A program made the position numbers and the translations under genes. Shown here one piece after another: positions 54,444-63,699 of a stretch of 64,000 bases of DNA (positions are counted from its first letter, which is position 1; every line of letters starts with the position of its first letter). Below the pieces are notes generated by a model. It saw only the letters and a list, made by a program, of their open reading frames with translations. It had not been told where the DNA came from and did not search any database. Source of the DNA: Acidimicrobiaceae bacterium (lineage in GTDB: Bacteria > Actinomycetota > Acidimicrobiia > Acidimicrobiales > Ilumatobacteraceae). Location of the stretch: NCBI GenBank assembly GCA_016722025.1, contig JADKGZ010000003.1, positions 338,853 to 402,852 on the forward strand. The letters run 5' to 3'.

Positions 54444-55147
54444 GACACACCGGCCGTCGCGACCGCGGGGGCGCCGTCGTCGGACTCGATCTTGCCGTCG
54501 CGCACCAGCACCTGGCGAGGGAGCGAGGCCGCCAGCTCTCGGTCGTGGGTGATGATGATGATCGTGCGGCCCTCCTGGTGGAGCTCGGTGATCAGCTCCA
54601 TCACCGACGTGCCCGACTTCGAGTCGAGGTTGCCGGTGGGCTCGTCAGCGAGCACGATCGCCGGCCGGTTGATGATCGCCCGGGCCATCGCGACACGTTG
54701 CCGCTCGCCACCGGAGAGCTTGCTGGGGATGTGCTCCAGGCGGTGGCCGAGACCGACGCGCTCGAGTGCCTCCCGGGCCGCAGCCCGCCGTCGCGCCGGC
54801 GCGATCCCGCTGTAGAGCAGGCCGTTGGCGACGTTCTCCAACGCGCTCATCCCGTCGAGCAGGAAGAACTGCTGGAACACGAAGCCGAGCAACTGCGAGC
54901 GCACCGCGGAGAGGTTGCGGTCGGACATCGCCGATGTCTCGACGCCGGCGAGGCGGACGATGCCACTGGTCGGTTGGTCGAGGGTTCCGATGATGTGCAG
55001 CAGGGTCGACTTGCCGGAGCCCGAGGGGCCGACGATGGCGACCATCTCCCCTTCGTCGACGCGCAGGCTGACACCGTCGAGGGCCCGGATCGGCGGTTCG
55101 CCCGGGTACTCCTTGACCACGTCGATCAGTTCCAGTGCTGCGGTCAT
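54440..55147 (-). CDS. MacB/LolD-type ABC transporter ATP-binding protein
   Basis: A 235-residue ATPase: Walker A GPSGSGKST (about 38-46), Q-loop, signature LSGGERQRVAMARAI, Walker B IVLADEPTGNLDS and the switch His (IIITHD). It powers the adjacent permease. Both ends overlap neighbours by four bases (ATGA), so the operon is tightly coupled. Confidence 0.96.
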   Translation of the reverse strand: MTAALELIDVVKEYPGEPPIRALDGVSLRVDEGEMVAIVGPSGSGKSTLLHIIGTLDQPTSGIVRLAGVETSAMSDRNLSAVRSQLLGFVFQQFFLLDGMSALENVANGLLYSGIAPARRRAAAREALERVGLGHRLEHIPSKLSGGERQRVAMARAIINRPAIVLADEPTGNLDSKSGTSVMELITELHQEGRTIIIITHDRELAASLPRQVLVRDGKIESDDGAPAVATAGVS

Positions 55148-56697
55148 GACGGCACCACGACCTGCAACCCGGCCGTCACCTGTTCGCCCGTGATGCTCAC
55201 GAACCCGTCGGCGAACAGACCCGGCTCCACCGCGATCAGGCTGGTGGGCGCCGCCGTTGTGCCGGCGGTGGAGGACGCGTCGCTGCCGGTCGTGATCTCC
55301 ACCGCGTACCCGCCTTCGGCGAGCGCCACCAGTGCGCTGACCGGGACGACGAACGCGTCCTTCACCTCCTCCGCGATCACTCGCAGGGTGACCGGGATCT
55401 GGACGAAGTCGTCGACCGTCGCGGGGATGTCGGCGACGTGGAGCGTGATGTCGACGGTCGGAGTGGAGCCGGGCACGTTGTCGGCGTTGACCGCGACGGT
55501 GCCGACGTCGATCACCGTGCCGGTGGAGACGGTGCCGTCGGGGAACTCGACGTCGATGGTGGCACCGAGTGCGAACGTGTCGTCACCGATCGGTGCCGAG
55601 GTGGTGACCTCGCGGGCCGCTGTGGTCAGCTCGAGCACGATGGCGTCACCGGCGGGCACGGTGCCGTCGGCCATCAAGGAGGTGCCGGTGAACAACCCTC
55701 CGGGCACGACCACGAAGCTGCCGGCGGGCACGGTGATGTCGGCGGCATCGGCAGTGACGCCCAACGATGCCCACCAGCGCTGCACGGCCGCCGCTGTGGC
55801 GTCGTCGAACTCGTCGTCGATGACGACGGTGCCGTCGGGGTCGAAGCCACCGGCGACGAGCATCGCCTCCAGCAACTTGACGTCGACGCCGTTGTCCGCG
55901 TCGGTGGTCAGGTCGCGGGTGAGCGCGGGTGTGGTGGAGGCGTCACCCTCGATAGCAACCACCGGATGGCCGTTGTGCCAGAAGAGCACGGTGCCGGTGG
56001 TCACCACGGTGCCGGTGGCGGCGACGTCGGTGATCGCACCACCATCGGCGCCGGTTGCGGCAACGAGGTAGGACCGTTCCGTCTCGCGGCCAATGAGCAG
56101 CGCGTCGCCGGAGCCGACGGCCGCGCCCACCGACACCGTGACGGTGTCGACCAGCAGGTGGCCGGGCACGTAGACGATCTCGCCCTGGGTGATCTCGCCG
56201 TCGCCGTCGAGGCCGAGGCTGTCCTCCCACAGGGTGACTGCTGCCGCGGTCGCCGAGTCGTACTCCTCGTCGATCGCGACCTCGCCGTCGGGGTCGAAAC
56301 CGAGCAGGACGAGGTTCGTCTCCAGCTGCCGGATGTCGATGCCGTCGGTCGAGCCGGTGGAGAGATCGCGGTACGAGGGCACGTCGCCCGTCAGTGCGAC
56401 GACCGGAGCTCCGTCGATCGTGGCCACGACCGTGCCCGGGTCGATGTCGCCGCCGGCGGCGATGACGCTGGTGACCGTGCCGGCGACCGGCGAGGCGACC
56501 GTCACCGAGGTGGTGAACCCGAGGGTGGCGGTCGTCTCGTCGTAGATGACGAGATCGCGTTGGGTGATCTCGACGGTGGTGGTCTGCGCAGGCATCCCGG
56601 CCGTCGCGGTGTTCGCGTCGTGCCGTGTGGCGAACCACACACCGGCGCCGACCGCTGCCACGAGCACCGCGCTGGCGAGTGCGACGAAGCGTCTCAT
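55144..56697 (-). CDS. Membrane-fusion-like protein with two peptidoglycan-binding modules
   Basis: A 517-residue anchored protein. An N-terminal helix (ALASAVLVAAVGAGVWFATRH) precedes a HlyD-like strand pair (TVEITQRDLVIYDETTATLGF) and two tandem PG_binding_1-like modules: DGIDIRQLETNLVLLGFDPDG (about 110-160) and NGVDVKLLEAMLVAGGFDPDG (about 255-305). Barrel and adaptor strands follow. Two modules here and one in the partner at 51592 give three wall-binding units in the complex. It starts three bases after the lipoprotein stop. Confidence 0.87.
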   Translation of the reverse strand: MRRFVALASAVLVAAVGAGVWFATRHDANTATAGMPAQTTTVEITQRDLVIYDETTATLGFTTSVTVASPVAGTVTSVIAAGGDIDPGTVVATIDGAPVVALTGDVPSYRDLSTGSTDGIDIRQLETNLVLLGFDPDGEVAIDEEYDSATAAAVTLWEDSLGLDGDGEITQGEIVYVPGHLLVDTVTVSVGAAVGSGDALLIGRETERSYLVAATGADGGAITDVAATGTVVTTGTVLFWHNGHPVVAIEGDASTTPALTRDLTTDADNGVDVKLLEAMLVAGGFDPDGTVVIDDEFDDATAAAVQRWWASLGVTADAADITVPAGSFVVVPGGLFTGTSLMADGTVPAGDAIVLELTTAAREVTTSAPIGDDTFALGATIDVEFPDGTVSTGTVIDVGTVAVNADNVPGSTPTVDITLHVADIPATVDDFVQIPVTLRVIAEEVKDAFVVPVSALVALAEGGYAVEITTGSDASSTAGTTAAPTSLIAVEPGLFADGFVSITGEQVTAGLQVVVPS

Positions 56698-56700
56698 CGC

Positions 56701-57417
56701 TCAGCCGGCCGTCGTGGTGGTGAATGCGCCGTCCAAGATCGGCTGGCAGGTCGCAAGTGCGGCCGTCACGGTGGGGTCGGTCTCATCGAGACCGAGCTGC
56801 TCGATCATCCGGGTGGTGGGGTCGAAACCGTCACCACCGGGTGCTGCGCCGTCGGGCAGCGAGCCGCCGGCAGGACCGCCGAAGCCGCCGGGGGGAAGGC
56901 TGCCATCACCCGGCGTCGGCACGCCACCGCCTGGGGCGCCACCGCCGGGCCCACCCATGGTGATGTCGTCCACGTCGACGCCTTCGTCGCGCAGGCAGGC
57001 GGTGTAGTCGTTCATCGCGGTCTGGATTGCGTCGCGGTCGAGGCCACCGCCGGGTCCGCCACCGAACTGGGCGTTCTGGACGAGATCGCCGCAGACGTCC
57101 ATCGCGGCGCGGGCCTCGTCACTGCGCATGTCGACCCCGGAGTCAGGGCCGATCCCGCCGCCGGCCACGTTGCCATCGGCGTCGAAGGTGGGGTCCTCCA
57201 TGTCGACACCGTTCTCGCGCATGCACGCGGCGAACGCGAGCAGTGCCTCCTGGGTGTCGGCCGGGGCAACCGTGTCGGCGGTGGAGCCGTTGGTCGGAGT
57301 GGTGCCCAGCGACGCGACCTGGCTGGCGCTGCTGCTGTTGCTGCCGCAGGCGGCCAGCGCGAGGAGGGCGACAAGGCCGGCGGTTGTGGCGAGGCGGTGG
57401 AACGGAGCGTGCTGCAT
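56701..57417 (-). CDS. Secreted lipoprotein with paired CMRENG/CLRDEG repeats
   Basis: A 238-residue exported lipoprotein, first in the five-gene operon. The signal peptide ends in the lipobox LLALAACGS (Cys about 24). The mature part repeats a short motif: FAACMRENGVDMEDPTF and YTACLRDEGVDVDDITM, each with a single Cys and acidic end, separated by Gly-rich loops. Similar proteins accompany MacAB-like exporters in actinobacteria. Ligand unknown; the Asp clusters could bind metal (inference). Confidence 0.82.
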   Translation of the reverse strand: MQHAPFHRLATTAGLVALLALAACGSNSSSASQVASLGTTPTNGSTADTVAPADTQEALLAFAACMRENGVDMEDPTFDADGNVAGGGIGPDSGVDMRSDEARAAMDVCGDLVQNAQFGGGPGGGLDRDAIQTAMNDYTACLRDEGVDVDDITMGGPGGGAPGGGVPTPGDGSLPPGGFGGPAGGSLPDGAAPGGDGFDPTTRMIEQLGLDETDPTVTAALATCQPILDGAFTTTTAG

Positions 57418-57593
57418 GAGGGCAGTGTGTGAGTCGTTCCTGGGTGGTCCCTGGGAAGTTGGTGTGAGTTGGATAAGAGACGTACTCCGTGTCGCCCAGG
57501 CCGGTGCGGACCGCCCGACCCTGGCGGCTCGTCATCACGGCCGCTACGGTGGCGAGTTCCAGTACCGGGGGGTGCCGGAGCGAGGGGTGGACG

Positions 57594-59309
57594 ATGGCTG
57601 ACTTCGACGTACTCATTCGCGGTGGCACGGTGGTCGACGGCACTGGCGCGCCGGGCCGCATCGCCGATGTCGGCATCGTGGGGGATCGCGTGGTGGCGGT
57701 CGAGCTCGACCTGCCCGGCACGGCGACGCGGATCATCGATGCCACCGGCAAGTTGGTGACGCCCGGTTTCGTCGACATCCACACGCACCTCGATGCTCAG
57801 ATCGCGTGGGATCCGAAGGCATCCAGCAGCTGCTACCACGGCGTCACCAGCGTGGTGATGGGCAACTGCGGCGTCACGTTCGCGCCGTGCAAGCCAGAGG
57901 ACCGCGAGTACCTGGCCGAGCTGATGGAGAGCGTCGAGGACATCCCGCGTGAGGCCATCCTCAGCGGCCTGCCGTGGGATTGGGTGACGTACGGCGAGTA
58001 TCTCGAGTCGGTGGGCCGCATGCGCAAGGGGCCCAACGTCGGTGGGATGGTGGGCCACTGCGCGCTGCGGCAGTACGCGATGGGCGCGCGCAGCATGGAG
58101 AAGGACGAGCCGACGGCCGACGACATGACGGTGATGACCGGTTTGCTCGCCGAAGCGTTGCGTGCCGGTGCCCTCGGTTTCAGCACCAGCCGCACCTACT
58201 TGCACAAGGTGCCCGACGGTCGCCCGGTGCCGGGCACCTTCGCCGAACCCGAGGAGCTGTACGCGTTCGCCGATGTGCTCGGCCGCCACGGCGCCGGCGT
58301 GTTCGAGAGCGCCAGCCGCCTCGGTGAGGGCGAGCGGGATTCGGTCGACACGCCGAAGACCCGCGCCGAGGTGGCGTGGATGGGCGAGGTCAGCCGCCGC
58401 AGCGGGCGCCCGGTGAGCTTCGGTCTCACCCAGCACGACAGCCGCCCCGACCTCTACCGGCGCATCATCGCGATGGCGAAGGAGGAGAACGAGTCCGGCG
58501 CAGTGGTGCGCCCGCAGACGACTGCACGCAGCGTGGGCATCCTGTTCAGCCTCGACACGCGCACGCCGTTCGATCGTGCCCCGTCGTGGCGCGAGCTGCG
58601 CGGCCTGATCAACGGCAAGAAGCTGATGGCGCTGCGCGATGCGGCCACGCGTGCACGGCTGATCGAGGAGGCCGACTTCCACAAGCCGAGCCTCGACCTC
58701 AACCAGGTGTTCGTGCTCAACCAGCCCGGCGGCGCCCGCTACGACCTGGATCCCGAGCACTCGCTGGCGGCCGTGGCCCACCGGCGTGGCATCAGCGCCG
58801 CGGCTGCGTACATCGAGCTGCTGTTGGAGACCGACGGCGAAGTGGTGTGCAGTTGGCCGTTCCTGAACCAGCAGCTCGATGCGGTGGAGGAGATGCTCGA
58901 CGACCCGCTGGTCACGCTCGGCCTCGCCGATGCCGGCGCGCACGTGGGCCAGATCCTCGATGCCAGCCAACCGACGTTCTTCCTCACCTACTGGGTGCGC
59001 GAGCGACAGCGGTGGAGCATCGAGGAAGCGGTGCGGCGCCTCACCAGCGACACCGCCGACCTGTTCGGCATCGTCGATCGCGGCCGCCTGCAACCGGGTT
59101 CGTTCGCCGATGTCAACGTGATCGACTGGGAGGGCCTGCAGTTGCCGGCCCCCACCTACGCCTACGACTTCCCGCACGGCGCCGGCCGCTACGTGCAAGG
59201 CGCGCAGGGGTACGACTTCACCTTGGTGAATGGGCAGGTGTTCATGGATCATGGAGAGCACACGGGTGTCTTCGCCGGCGCCCTGTTGAAGAACGGAGCA
59301 GCAACATGA
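57594..59309 (+). CDS. N-acyl-D-amino-acid deacylase-like amidohydrolase
   Basis: A 571-residue amidohydrolase of the D-aminoacylase/dihydroorotase group. DVLIRGGTVVDGTGAPG opens the beta sandwich, VTPGFVDIHTHLDAQ carries the metal His pair, GNCGVTFAPC follows the family pattern, and GLADAGAHVG near the end holds the catalytic Asp. It probably hydrolyses an N-acyl or cyclic amide; the exact substrate is unknown. The ATG at 57594 has a GAGGGG site. Its stop overlaps the next gene (ATGA). The 176-base gap upstream (57418-57593), shared with the export operon, shows no gene. Confidence 0.9.
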   Translation: MADFDVLIRGGTVVDGTGAPGRIADVGIVGDRVVAVELDLPGTATRIIDATGKLVTPGFVDIHTHLDAQIAWDPKASSSCYHGVTSVVMGNCGVTFAPCKPEDREYLAELMESVEDIPREAILSGLPWDWVTYGEYLESVGRMRKGPNVGGMVGHCALRQYAMGARSMEKDEPTADDMTVMTGLLAEALRAGALGFSTSRTYLHKVPDGRPVPGTFAEPEELYAFADVLGRHGAGVFESASRLGEGERDSVDTPKTRAEVAWMGEVSRRSGRPVSFGLTQHDSRPDLYRRIIAMAKEENESGAVVRPQTTARSVGILFSLDTRTPFDRAPSWRELRGLINGKKLMALRDAATRARLIEEADFHKPSLDLNQVFVLNQPGGARYDLDPEHSLAAVAHRRGISAAAAYIELLLETDGEVVCSWPFLNQQLDAVEEMLDDPLVTLGLADAGAHVGQILDASQPTFFLTYWVRERQRWSIEEAVRRLTSDTADLFGIVDRGRLQPGSFADVNVIDWEGLQLPAPTYAYDFPHGAGRYVQGAQGYDFTLVNGQVFMDHGEHTGVFAGALLKNGAAT

Positions 59310-60086
59310 CGTCGCCCGCAATCCAGGCCTTGCGCGCCGAGCACTCGCACGCGCTCGAGCTGTTCGATTCGCTCACCGAGGCCGAGTGGGCACTGCCCAG
59401 CGGTTGCGCCGGCTGGCGGGTGCAAGATGTTGCGCAGCACATGGCCAGCACGTTCCACTCGATCGCCGACCCGAGCAGCATCGAAACCGGCAACACCCCG
59501 GATGTCGAGCAGAACGCGGAGGTGCCGGTGCAGGCTCGTCGCGACTGGTCGGTCGACGAGGTGAAGGCCGAGTACCGCGAGTGGAGCGAGAAGGGCATCG
59601 TCGCCTTGGCCGGTCTGCAAGAGCCGCCGATGGCCGACATGGTGATCCCCATCGCCAACCTGGGCAGCCACCCGATGCGGCTGCTGGGCAATGCGATCGC
59701 GTTCGACCACTACTGCCACCTGCGCCACGACATCGGTGCCGCGGTGCGGCGCGCCGCCGATCTTCCGCACGATCCGCTGGTGCTCGAGGCAACGATCGAG
59801 TGGATGCTGGCCGGCATCCCGCAGATGTGCACCGCAGCCCTCGCCGCGTGCGACACCGGCGTGAACCTGGTGTTCACCGACCTGCGCCACTCGGTGCACA
59901 CGCTGCGGCCGGGCGCGCCCGGCGAGCTGTGGACCGTCGCCCGGCACCGACGATTCGCTGCCGATCTGCGTCACGTCCGCGCACGAGTTCGTCAGTTGGG
60001 CCACCAAGCGTGCCGACTGGCGCACGCACGCGCAGCTCACCGACCAGGCCGCAGCCTCCACCCTCGACGCCATCAACGTCATCTGA
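59306..60086 (+). pseudogene. DinB/maleylpyruvate isomerase-like protein with one frameshift
   Basis: About 260 codons of a TIGR03083-type protein: GWRVQDVAQHMASTFHS near the N-terminus, FDHYCHLRHDIGA in the middle. Reading in the starting frame turns into unrelated Arg/His-rich sequence after about 59938. Removing one C from the CCC run at 59939-59942 restores GTDDSLPICVTSAHEFVSWATKR and a natural stop at 60086. It is probably an assembly indel or a very recent mutation. It is coupled to the amidohydrolase by ATGA. Confidence 0.75.
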
Positions 60087-60132
60087 GCGGGCTCGGCCAT
60101 GGGCCGAGTCGCTGTGGCCTACGCTCGGCGCC

Positions 60133-60884
60133 ATGACCGTCGTCCTGCTCCACGGAAACCCCGAGACCCCCGTCATCTGGCAGCCGTTGCTGGCCGAGCT
60201 GGGCCGCACCGATGTGGTCACTCCGCAGCTCCCCGGGTTCGGTTGCCCCGTGCCCGCCGGGTTCGGGGCCACCAAGGAGGAGTACGTCGCGTGGTTGGTC
60301 GGCGTGGTCGAGCAGATCGTTGCCGAGCACGGCCCGGTCGACTTCGTCGGCCACGACTGGGGCGGCGGCATCGGCATGCGCGCGGTGGCGCTGCGCCCCG
60401 AGCTGTTCCGTACCTGGGCGTGCGATGTGCTCGGGTTGTTCCACCCCGACTACGTGTGGCACGACTTCGCCCAGATCTGGCAGTCGCCCGCCGGCGAGGA
60501 GTACTTCGAGACCCAGCTGGCAACGCCCGCGGAGGAGCGAATCGCGCTCTACGAGATGATCGGCATCCGCGCGCCACCGGCGAGCAGCTGGTGGCCGTGG
60601 CCGACGAGGTGATGAGCGCGTCCATCCTCGCGCTCTACCGCAGCGCGGCGCAGCCGGCCATGAAGGAGTGGGGCGAGGCCATCGGCCCCGCGGGCACGTT
60701 GCCCGGGCTGGCCGTCATCGCTCCCAACGACCCGTTCGTTCGTGGCGAAGACCTCGGCGCGGAGGTGGCAGATCGGCTGGGCGCCACGTGCCACGTGCTG
60801 GCGGGCCAGGGTCACTGGTGGATGTTGGGCGACCCGGTGGCCGGCGCCGCGATGCTGCGCGAGTTCTGGGCGCAGGCGTACTGA
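60133..60884 (+). pseudogene. Alpha/beta hydrolase with one frameshift
   Basis: A hydrolase of about 250 codons. VVLLHGNPETPVIWQPLLAE and FVGHDWGGGIGMR (Asp nucleophile in GHDWGG, as in epoxide hydrolase and haloalkane dehalogenase relatives) are in the first frame. After about 60570 the sequence continues in the frame one base back with TGEQLVAVADEVMSASIL and the catalytic His region GQGHWWMLGDP. A single missing base explains the break. Its stop overlaps the next ATG. Confidence 0.78.
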
Positions 60885-61072
60885 TGGACCTGCTCACCGT
60901 CACCTGCCCGCGTTGCGGCGCCGAAGCCGACGAGCGCTTCTACGGCCCATGCACTTCGTGCCGCACCGAGCTGCGCGCGAAGTTCCTCAGTGACGGGCGT
61001 GTGGTGGAAGTGGCCGAGTACGAGCCGAAGATGAACGTCACCCCCAACGCCGTTGCGCTGAAGGACGACTGA
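60884..61072 (+). CDS. Small zinc-ribbon protein
   Basis: A 62-residue protein with CPRC and CTSC pairs spaced as in a zinc ribbon (Cys about 8, 11, 23, 26), then an acidic C-terminal tail ending in KDD. It overlaps the preceding stop (TGATG) and is probably translated with it. Many Acidimicrobiia-type genomes carry similar small proteins; function unknown. Confidence 0.7.
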   Translation: MDLLTVTCPRCGAEADERFYGPCTSCRTELRAKFLSDGRVVEVAEYEPKMNVTPNAVALKDD

Positions 61073-61085
61073 TCAGCGGTGCGAG

Positions 61086-62351
61086 TTACTCGCCGGTGGG
61101 CAGGCCGCCGCCGGGACGGAAGACCGGGTCGTTCTCCTGAGCGGCGTTGCGGGCGGCCATCTGCTGCATGGTCGTTGCCATCGCGGCGGCTGCACCCTGG
61201 TGGCCCATGATCTTGCTCATGATGGCGGCACCGGCGCTGGCCATCAGCTCGGCCTTGCGCGCACCCACGTACTCGGCGCTCTCGCGCTGCGTGCGGAGCT
61301 GGCCGTTGACGGCGGGGATCACGTAGCGCGCAACGAGATCCCAGCTGCGCATCGTTGCCTCGTTGTTGGCCCAGTCGTTGGCGAAGCCGAGCACGGTACC
61401 GAACCCTCCGGTGACCTCCTGTAGGCCGAGGATGGCCTCGATCAGATCGTCGGGCGTGCCGATCACGGCTGCACCACTGCCCTCGGCGCCACCCACTGCG
61501 ACCTGCGCGAACAGTTCGTTGGGGTCTTCCACGCGCAGTGCGCCGGGGCGACCGAGCACGTCGACGTTGTACTCGTTGTGCCACTTCTGCAGGCCCATGA
61601 TCGCTTCCTTGCGGGCCTGCTCACGGGTCTCGGCGATGTGCCAGCTCATCAGCACGCGCCAGTCGTTGCGAGTCACGGTCTGGCCGTTGGCGGCGGCGGC
61701 TTCCTCGGCGAAGCTCCACTGCGTGGGCAGCGCCTGCAGGCCTTCCTTCGAGGTGCTGGCGATGCTGAGCGTTGATCCGCCCATGCCGCCTGCCAGCTGC
61801 ATGCCGCTGGGCGAGATGCTGCTGGCGGTGGCCATCGGCATCGTCTCCTGCAGCGGCAAGATCTGCAACGCGGCATCGCGCATGGTGAACCAGTCGCACT
61901 CGTAGTCGAAGCGATCGTCGCCGCGCAGCAGGCGGACGATGACGCCCAGCGCTTCGTCCTGCCGGTCGCGCTGGGTCATCGGGTCGATGTTCAGCGTGCG
62001 CGCATCACTGGGCAGTGCGCCGGGGCCGCTGCCGAAGATGGCGCGGCCGCGCGTCATGTGGTCGAGTTGCACCATGCGCTGCGCCACGTTGAACGGGTGG
62101 TGGTACGGCAGCGACACCACGCCGGTGCCCAGCTTGATGGTGTGGGTGCGCTGGCCGGCGGCGGCCAGGAACATCTCCGGGCTGGCGATCATCTCCCACC
62201 CGGTGCTGTGGTGCTCGCCGCACCAGAACTCGTCGTAGCCCAGCCGGTCGAGGTGCGCCGCCAGGTCGAGGTCGCGCTGGAACTGCAGCGTCGGGCTCTC
62301 GCCCAGCGGGTGGTGAGGTGCAAGGAACGTGCCGAACTTGATGCGAGACAT
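61086..62351 (-). CDS. LLM-class flavin-dependent monooxygenase-like protein
   Basis: A 421-residue luciferase-like protein of the longer, flavin-using type. Diagnostic stretches are FGTFLAPHHPLGESP, YDEFWCGEHHSTGWEMI, GTGVVSLPYHHPFNVAQR, GRAIFGSGPGALPSDA and, later, DDRFDYECDWFTMRDA. These resemble limonene or alkanal monooxygenase-like members. The C-terminal 40 residues are Met/Ala rich. The ATG at 62351 is well placed. Substrate unknown. Confidence 0.9.
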   Translation of the reverse strand: MSRIKFGTFLAPHHPLGESPTLQFQRDLDLAAHLDRLGYDEFWCGEHHSTGWEMIASPEMFLAAAGQRTHTIKLGTGVVSLPYHHPFNVAQRMVQLDHMTRGRAIFGSGPGALPSDARTLNIDPMTQRDRQDEALGVIVRLLRGDDRFDYECDWFTMRDAALQILPLQETMPMATASSISPSGMQLAGGMGGSTLSIASTSKEGLQALPTQWSFAEEAAAANGQTVTRNDWRVLMSWHIAETREQARKEAIMGLQKWHNEYNVDVLGRPGALRVEDPNELFAQVAVGGAEGSGAAVIGTPDDLIEAILGLQEVTGGFGTVLGFANDWANNEATMRSWDLVARYVIPAVNGQLRTQRESAEYVGARKAELMASAGAAIMSKIMGHQGAAAAMATTMQQMAARNAAQENDPVFRPGGGLPTGE

Positions 62352-62441
62352 GAGCCGGGAGCCTACGGACCGAGCCGCCTGCGCCCGGAGTCGTGCTCCC
62401 CCGGGCCGGTGCTGCGGTTCATTGGCGACCGGCGGAGGTCG

Positions 62442-62507
62442 TTCGGGACCGAACACTGAATTCACGGTTGCCCGTAGCGACCAATGCATTCACGGTTCGG
62501 TCCCGAA
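62442..62507. repeat. Inverted repeat with internal direct repeats
   Basis: TTCGGGACCGAAC (62442-62454) and GTTCGGTCCCGAA (62495-62507) are perfect 13-bp inverted repeats 40 bases apart. ATTCACGGTT occurs twice in the region (62459-62468 and 62488-62497). It lies between the LLM start and the membrane gene end, and could be an operator or a terminator of the leftward membrane gene. Confidence 0.6.
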
Positions 62508-62525
62508 GGATCGGGGCGACGGGTG

Positions 62526-62976
62526 TCAGCCGCCGATGAGCTGGACAGCGAGCACGGTGACCATCAGCGCCATGAAGGCGAGGTGGTCGCGAAGGATGCC
62601 GCGGGCAAGTGCCGACCGCGCCGGCTGTTCGTCGGTGCGTTGCCCCAGGCGCACCGCATGGGGCACCACCCTGGTGAGTGCCAACCCGATCGCGGTGGCA
62701 GCGGCGACCAGCGAGACCGCCGACACCCAGCCGGGTGTACCACCGCGGGTTGCCTGCCACCAGCAGACCTACCAGCGTGGCCATCACCAGCGAGATCAGC
62801 CGGCCCATCGGCGAGGCGTCGGTGGTCACTCGTCGGTAATAGGTGGCGATCGAGTCGACCACGTCATCGGGCACTAGTGCCGCGTGGCGGTGGGCGACGA
62901 CCTGCACATCGAACATCAGGTCGAACCACAGCACGGCGATGAGGAAGCCGACGCAGGCGGTGATGGCAGCATGCAT
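62526..62976 (-). pseudogene. Four-helix membrane protein with one frameshift
   Basis: A conserved-looking actinobacterial membrane protein of about 150 codons. The first part reads MHAAITACVGFLIAVLWFDL, then DVVDSIATYYRRVTTDASPM and a second helix. Near 62735 the frame must shift by one base to continue with VSAVSLVAAATAIGLALTRV, RSALARGILRDHLAF and a last helix ending VLAVQLIGG. All four helices and the linking segments are then normal. It has no named function. Confidence 0.7.
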
Positions 62977-63123
62977 GGCGGCATCATCCCACGTTGCGGC
63001 CCCGGCTCGACAGCTGTCGTCGGCGGCGCCGCGATCGGCAACCGGGCTGCCCTCAGTTGCTGAAACTCAGGAGTACGACGCGCAGCCCAAGCCGATAACC
63101 TGGCGCCCGCCATACCGCAGTGC

Positions 63124-63196
63124 GGGGACGTAGCTCAGTTGGCAGAGCGCTACCTTTGCAAGGTAGATGTCAGGGGTTCGATTCCCCTCGTCTCCA
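63124..63196 (+). tRNA. alaT: tRNA-Ala (TGC)
   Basis: A 73-base cloverleaf: acceptor GGGGACG/CGTCTCC with one G-T pair and discriminator A, D arm AGCTCAGTTGGCAGAGC, anticodon stem CTACC/GGTAG around TTTGCAA (anticodon TGC), T loop TTCGATT. CCA is not encoded. Its normal partner tRNA-Ile is at 34662. Confidence 0.97.
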
Positions 63197-63203
63197 CCGA
63201 AGA

Positions 63204-63239
63204 AAGCCCAGCTCAGAGGCTATTTCTGAGTTCGGGCTT
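63204..63239 (+). terminator. Hairpin after tRNA-Ala
   Basis: AAGCCC and CTCAGA (63204-63217) pair with TCTGAG and GGGCTT (63225-63239), with a small internal loop. It begins eight bases after the tRNA. The following bases to 63495 contain a short direct repeat (CCAGGTACACA twice near 63250-63270, second copy ending the run) but no gene. Confidence 0.6.
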
Positions 63240-63495
63240 CCCTGCCGGACAGGCGCCAGGTACACACCAGGTACACAGGAATTTCAGAGACCCGTCGTGA
63301 CTGGACGCGATTCTGCGGCCCAACCGGACGATGCGAACTTCGGCGGACGAGTGCACGCAACGGGTCGCCGAGAAGGAATTTTGGGCGCGTCGACACCAAA
63401 TGGTCGCTGCGATTCACGTCATCCGTTGACGAAATGAGTCGTGCCGCGGGCATCGCAGAGCCCGCGTATGAGGCGCGGTGGCAGGTGTTGGGCGG

Positions 63496-63699
63496 TCAGC
63501 GTGTTGCGTGGTTGGCGAGGAGTGCGTCGATCACGGCAGCCGAGATGACGATGCGTCCGCGGAAGCGCAGCGCGGGGAGTTCCTTCGTCTTCACACACTC
63601 GTAGGCGGTGGTCCGCGAGATCCCAAGGATCGCAGCGGCTTCGTCCACGCTGTACGTGCGCCGTGCCGCAGGCAGCTCGCTATGAGGCGTCGAGCTCAC
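63496..63699 (-). CDS. Excisionase-like helix-turn-helix protein
   Basis: A 67-residue DNA-binding protein with the MerR-like excisionase (HTH_17) pattern: TYSVDEAAAILGISRTTAYECVK, then ELPALRFRGRIVI and a short C-terminal helix (AAVIDALLANHATR). Such genes sit beside integrases in tRNA-integrated elements and direct excision. GTG at 63699 is taken as start; the frame is open further upstream but without similarity. The integrase itself is not in the window. Confidence 0.8.
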   Translation of the reverse strand: MSSTPHSELPAARRTYSVDEAAAILGISRTTAYECVKTKELPALRFRGRIVISAAVIDALLANHATR

